9,742 nt of DNA. Source: Bacteroidales bacterium. Lineage in GTDB: Bacteria; Bacteroidota; Bacteroidia; Bacteroidales; Paludibacteraceae. Positions 6,563-9,742 of the stretch are shown here, one piece after another (positions within the stretch are counted from its first letter, which is position 1; the number at the start of each line of letters is the position of its first letter). The notes below the pieces were generated by a model, which was not told where the DNA came from, searched no databases, and was given only the letters and a program-made list of their open reading frames with translations. Both the position numbers and the translations under genes were made by a program. Location of the stretch: contig CAAFZS010000025.1 in the NCBI GenBank assembly GCA_900767595.1, positions 1 through 9,742 of the forward strand, in the 5' to 3' direction.

Positions 6563-8566
6563 ATGAACAAAGGAAACATTGGGGTAACGAGTGATAACAT
6601 CTTCCCCGTCATTAAGAAGTTTTTGTACAGTGATCACGAGATTTTTCTGCGTGAGTTAATCAGTAATGCCGTTGATGCGACACAGAAACTCAAGACCCTC
6701 GCCTCCGTTGGCGAAGTTAAGGGCGACTTGGGCGACACGCGCGTGCGCGTAATAATAAATAAGGAGAAGAAGACGCTCACCATCGCCGACCACGGCATTG
6801 GCATGACCGCCGACGAGGTCAATCAGTATATCAACCAGATTGCCATCAGCGGAGCCGAGTCGTTCCTCGACAAATACAAAGACAAAGCGGAAGCCATCAT
6901 AGGCCATTTTGGACTGGGTTTCTACTCGTCCTTCATGGTAGCTAACAAAGTGGAGATCTACACTTTAAGTTACAAGGACGAGGCGAAAGCTGTCCATTGG
7001 TCTTGTGAGGGTACGCCCGAGTTTACGATGGAGGAAACCATCAAAGCAGAACGCGGAACGGAGGTTGTACTGCACATCGATGACGAGTTCCAGCAGTACT
7101 TGGAGGACGCTACCATCGAGGGATTACTCAAGAAATACTGTAAGTTCCTGCCCGTCGAGATTGCTTTCGGCAAAAAGAAAGAGTGGAAAGACGGCAAACA
7201 AGTGGAACTGGACGAGGAAAACATCATCAACGATGTCAATCCTGCCTGGATGCGCAAACCGGCAGACCTCAAAGACGAAGACTATTCCACCTTCTACCAC
7301 GAGCTCTATCCCACGCAGTTCGATGAGCCGCTGTTCCACATCCACCTCAATGTCGATTATCCGTTCCACTTGACGGGTATCCTTTACTTCCCGAAGATTA
7401 AGAACAATATGGATGTCCACCGCAATAAGATCCAACTCTATTGCAACCAAGTCTATGTGACGGACGAAGTGGAGAACATCGTTCCCGAATATCTAACCCT
7501 GCTCCACGGCGTGATTGACTCGCCGGATATCCCGCTGAACGTGAGCCGCAGTTACTTGCAGAGCGACAATAATGTCAAGAAGATATCGAGTCACATCACC
7601 AAGAAAGTGGCAGACAAACTGGCAGAACTCTACAAGAACGACCGCGAAGACTTTGAGAAGAAATGGGACGACATCAAACTGTTTATCCAATTTGGTATGC
7701 TCTCCGACGAGAAGTTCTACGAGCGCGCTATCGGTTTTGCCCTGCTCAAGAACCTCGACGGCAAATATGCCACCTTGGACGAGTATAAAGCCCAAATCAA
7801 AGAGGCACAGACCGACAAAGACGGAAACCTCGTCATTCTCTACACCAACGACCCCGCAGCCCACTACACGTTCATTGAGCGCGCCAAAGCCAAAGGCTAC
7901 GATGTATTGCTTATGGACGGCGAACTCGATGTGCACGCGATGAGCCAATTTGAACAGAAGAGTTCAGTGGAAAGTGAAAGTGAGAGTGAAAGTGAAAGTG
8001 AGAGTGAGAAGAAGGGAATGTTGCGGTTTGTGAGGATTGATAGTGACAGTATTGAGAACCTTATCCGCAAGGAGGAGGCGAAGAAAGACGACTACACTGA
8101 CGAGCAGCGCGAAGGTATCCGCAAGGCGTTTGACGCTTGCTTGCCGAAGGAGGAGAAACTGACCTACTACGTCACTCCCGAAGCCGCCGCCGAAGATACG
8201 TTACCCGTCTTCTTGACGCAGAACGAGTTTATGCGCCGAATGAAAGAGATGTCCGCCCACCAACAAGGCATGGCTTTCTATGGTCAGATGCCCGACCAAT
8301 ATAACGTGGTCGTTAACACGAGCCATCCGCTCATCAAGGAACTCTTCGGAAAGATGACTTCCGAAACCGTGATGGAGCAACCCGAAACGAAGGAAGGCGA
8401 AGAACCCAAACCCGCTGTAGAAAAGACCGTTTATACCCTCAGCGGCGAAGAAGAGAAGATCAAGCAACTCATCGACATCGCGTTCTTAGCGAGCGGTCAA
8501 CTCAAAGGCGAAGGCCTCGCCAAGTTCGTGGAGAGAAGCATTAAGTTATTGAAGAATGAAGAATAA
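6563..8566 (+). CDS. htpG: Molecular chaperone HtpG (bacterial Hsp90)
   Basis: HtpG is a cytoplasmic ATP-dependent dimeric chaperone. The N-terminal GHKL ATPase domain shows FLRELISNAVDA with catalytic E31 and Mg-binding N35, DHGIGM (76-81) and the lid and glycine motif GHFGLGFYS (114-122). The middle domain has the catalytic-arginine loop NVSRSYLQSD (R329), and the C-terminal part ends with the dimerisation region (GEGLAKFVERSIKLL). At 667 residues it is longer than the E. coli protein (624), as is usual for this phylum. Residues 470-482 are an odd pure Glu-Ser run encoded by a hexanucleotide repeat. ATG at 6563 gives the standard N-terminus (MNKGNIGVTSDNIFPVI). The gene lies between two terminators and appears to be transcribed alone. 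Confidence 0.98.
   Translation: MNKGNIGVTSDNIFPVIKKFLYSDHEIFLRELISNAVDATQKLKTLASVGEVKGDLGDTRVRVIINKEKKTLTIADHGIGMTADEVNQYINQIAISGAESFLDKYKDKAEAIIGHFGLGFYSSFMVANKVEIYTLSYKDEAKAVHWSCEGTPEFTMEETIKAERGTEVVLHIDDEFQQYLEDATIEGLLKKYCKFLPVEIAFGKKKEWKDGKQVELDEENIINDVNPAWMRKPADLKDEDYSTFYHELYPTQFDEPLFHIHLNVDYPFHLTGILYFPKIKNNMDVHRNKIQLYCNQVYVTDEVENIVPEYLTLLHGVIDSPDIPLNVSRSYLQSDNNVKKISSHITKKVADKLAELYKNDREDFEKKWDDIKLFIQFGMLSDEKFYERAIGFALLKNLDGKYATLDEYKAQIKEAQTDKDGNLVILYTNDPAAHYTFIERAKAKGYDVLLMDGELDVHAMSQFEQKSSVESESESESESESEKKGMLRFVRIDSDSIENLIRKEEAKKDDYTDEQREGIRKAFDACLPKEEKLTYYVTPEAAAEDTLPVFLTQNEFMRRMKEMSAHQQGMAFYGQMPDQYNVVVNTSHPLIKELFGKMTSETVMEQPETKEGEEPKPAVEKTVYTLSGEEEKIKQLIDIAFLASGQLKGEGLAKFVERSIKLLKNEE
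7970..8008 (+). repeat. Hexanucleotide repeat inside htpG encoding a Glu-Ser tract
   Basis: GAAAGT/GAGAGT hexamers repeat in frame, giving ESESESESESESE (residues 470-482). Every serine in the run uses AGT. The tract lies between DVHAMSQFEQK and RFVRIDSDSIENL, where HtpG proteins usually have a short connection, and looks like a repeat expansion that kept the frame. Confidence 0.85.
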
Positions 8567-8600
8567 AGATTGAAGATTTTCTTAATCCTACTTTTGATAG

Positions 8601-8634
8601 AAATGCATTTTTGGTGACAAAAGTGCATTTTTTT
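8601..8634 (+). terminator. Intrinsic terminator of htpG
   Basis: Arms 8601-8613 and 8618-8630 form a 13-bp stem with one G-U pair and a GTGA (GNRA-type) tetraloop, and the T-run that starts in the distal arm continues to 8634. It begins 34 bp after the htpG stop. Its distal end touches the upstream element of the next promoter. Confidence 0.75.
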
Positions 8635-8666
8635 CTTGCATATATCAAAAAAAAGTTGTACCTTTG
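8635..8666 (+). promoter_or_regulatory. Promoter of the AAA ATPase gene
   Basis: CTTG (8635-8638) stands 20 bp before TACCTTTG (8659-8666). The segment 8636-8671 matches the panB promoter segment 2920-2955 at 32 of 36 positions, including the spacer, where conservation is not normally required. Transcription should begin near 8673, at the start of the 22-bp repeats. Confidence 0.75.
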
Positions 8667-8673
8667 CAGCCGA

Positions 8674-8739
8674 AATCGTGAATTTTGTCATTGAGATTCG
8701 TGAATTTTGTAAGTTAAAATCGTGAATTTTGTAATTAAA
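8674..8739 (+). repeat. Three tandem 22-bp repeats in the leader of the ATPase gene
   Basis: The core TCGTGAATTTTGT occurs at 8676-8688, 8698-8710 and 8720-8732, an exact 22-bp period (two helical turns). The rest of each unit is AT-rich and less conserved. The array starts about where transcription should start and ends 8 bp before the ATG, so it fills the whole predicted leader. It could be an operator set, a leader RNA element, or part of a repeat family travelling with this gene type. Confidence 0.9.
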
Positions 8740-8747
8740 GTAAACGT

Positions 8748-9742
8748 ATGTTTGTTCGTTCTGAATACCACACCTTACTCTCAAGAATGAAGGAGCCGAG
8801 GGGATATATGCAAGTCGTGATGGGCCCTCGGCAAGTTGGTAAATCCACCATGGTGGCTCAAGTCCTTGATGCGGCACAACAACCATTCTTATCTGTTTCC
8901 GCAGAGGATGCTCCGGATCGCGACCCTAAATGGATTGGTAGTATCTGGATGCAGGTTAGGCAACTGATGCACCTGCATCATTATGACGAAATGATTCTCG
9001 CCATAGATGAAATACACAAATTGCCGAATTGGAGTGAGTTCGTAAAAGCCGAATATGATCGCGATACCCGAGAGGCGATGAATATTAAAGTTATTTTGTT
9101 GGGTAGTAGTCGGCTTATGATGATGGATGGCTTGACAGAATCTTTAGCAGGACGCTTTGAGGTGATAGAAATGGGACATTGGTCTTATCTGGAGATGAAG
9201 GAAGCTTTCGGTTTTAATCTCGAGCAGTACATATACTATGGAGGTTATCCCGGTGGCGCACGTTTTGTAGATAACGAGTCGCGATGGAGACAATATATCA
9301 AAGAATCGATTATAGAGCCTGCCATTTCTCAAGATGTGCTTTTGACCAAACGTATCTATAAACCCGCCTTACTGCGTCAGTTGTTTGACCTGGGTTGCGT
9401 CTATTCCGGTGAATTACTATCCAATAATAAGATTATGGGAATGTTGCAAGATGCCGGTAACTCGGATACCATTACTACGTATTTGCGTGTATTGAATGAA
9501 AGTAGAATGTTAGGTGGTCTTCGCAAATATGCTGCCGATGAAGCGCGTAAATACATGTCGGTTCCCAAATACCAAGTTTGGAACAATGCTCTATTATCGG
9601 CTCAAAAAGGGAGCAAGTTTGCTGATGTATTTACAAATAGCGAGTTGTGGGGGCATTGGGTAGAGTCTGCTATTGGTGCGTGGCTGTTGTCCGGAAGTAG
9701 AACGTATGATTACGATGTGTTTTATTGGCGAGACAAGGATGA
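8748..9742 (+). CDS. AAA-type ATP-binding protein with DUF4143 region (3' end outside the window)
   Basis: The frame is open from ATG 8748 to the right edge, giving 331 residues. The AAA part has Walker A GPRQVGKST (26-34), Walker B ILAIDEIHK (83-91) and a sensor-like segment ILLGSSR (116-122) followed by ESLAGRFEVIEM. Residues from about 190 on match the DUF4143 type, a winged-helix plus restriction-endonuclease-like region, with the typical LWGHWVESAIGAWLL and the beginning of the strand FYWRDKD. The window ends just where an E-x-D motif is normally found, so an active nuclease site cannot be judged. These proteins are numerous in Bacteroidota and their role is unclear. The gene has its own promoter, three 22-bp leader repeats and the htpG terminator just upstream. 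There are no frameshifts in the visible part. Confidence 0.9.
   Translation, partial: MFVRSEYHTLLSRMKEPRGYMQVVMGPRQVGKSTMVAQVLDAAQQPFLSVSAEDAPDRDPKWIGSIWMQVRQLMHLHHYDEMILAIDEIHKLPNWSEFVKAEYDRDTREAMNIKVILLGSSRLMMMDGLTESLAGRFEVIEMGHWSYLEMKEAFGFNLEQYIYYGGYPGGARFVDNESRWRQYIKESIIEPAISQDVLLTKRIYKPALLRQLFDLGCVYSGELLSNNKIMGMLQDAGNSDTITTYLRVLNESRMLGGLRKYAADEARKYMSVPKYQVWNNALLSAQKGSKFADVFTNSELWGHWVESAIGAWLLSGSRTYDYDVFYWRDKD

Noticed and set aside
8674..8739. Replication-origin or plasmid iterons
   Set aside because: The 22-bp spacing is iteron-like, but there is no replication initiator gene or DnaA-box cluster, and the neighbours are housekeeping genes.
8497..8886. Minus-strand open frame over the htpG end and the ATPase start
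   Set aside because: It crosses a terminator, a promoter and the repeats, and opposes two well-supported genes.

Overview
The window reads as chromosomal DNA from a member of the Bacteroidota, most likely order Bacteroidales. Three promoters carry the phylum-type elements (TTTG or TTG about 20 bp upstream of TAnnTTTG), start codons follow A/T-rich leaders rather than Shine-Dalgarno boxes, and the recognisable proteins (TyrS, PanB, HtpG, RhuM/ORF6N-like, DUF4143-type ATPase) are all of types common in this group. No transposase, phage gene, CRISPR array, tRNA or rRNA is visible.

Layout. 1-451: the last 25 codons of an unidentified plus-strand gene, a striking composite palindrome directly after its stop, and about 370 bp of non-coding DNA with short repeats. 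452-2676 (minus strand): tyrS followed downstream by a RhuM-family gene with a PLD-like C-terminal segment, separated by a 50-bp gap holding a terminator-like hairpin. 2677-2969: a divergent control region with mirror-symmetric, back-to-back promoters for tyrS and panB; the tyrS leader is about 200 nt and carries a row of small hairpins joined by near-identical 9-nt linkers. 2970-6404 (plus strand): panB, a FecCD-type ABC permease 9 bp behind it, and a secreted UshA-like 5'-nucleotidase, closed by a strong hairpin terminator. 6563-8566: htpG, whose coding sequence contains an in-frame Ser-Glu hexanucleotide repeat. 8567-9742: htpG terminator, a promoter almost identical to that of panB, three exact-period 22-bp repeats in the 5' leader, and an AAA ATPase of the ATP-binding/DUF4143 type that runs off the right edge.

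How the genes fit together. Most are housekeeping: tRNA charging (tyrS), pantothenate/CoA synthesis (panB), uptake of an iron-chelate, haem or cobalamin-like substrate (FecCD permease without its partner proteins), periplasmic nucleotide salvage (5'-nucleotidase) and protein folding (htpG). The two accessory-type genes (RhuM-like and DUF4143 ATPase) have poorly understood roles. The most unusual content is non-coding: the tyrS-leader hairpin array, the 22-bp repeats before the ATPase, the symmetric divergent promoter and the triple palindrome at 81-114.
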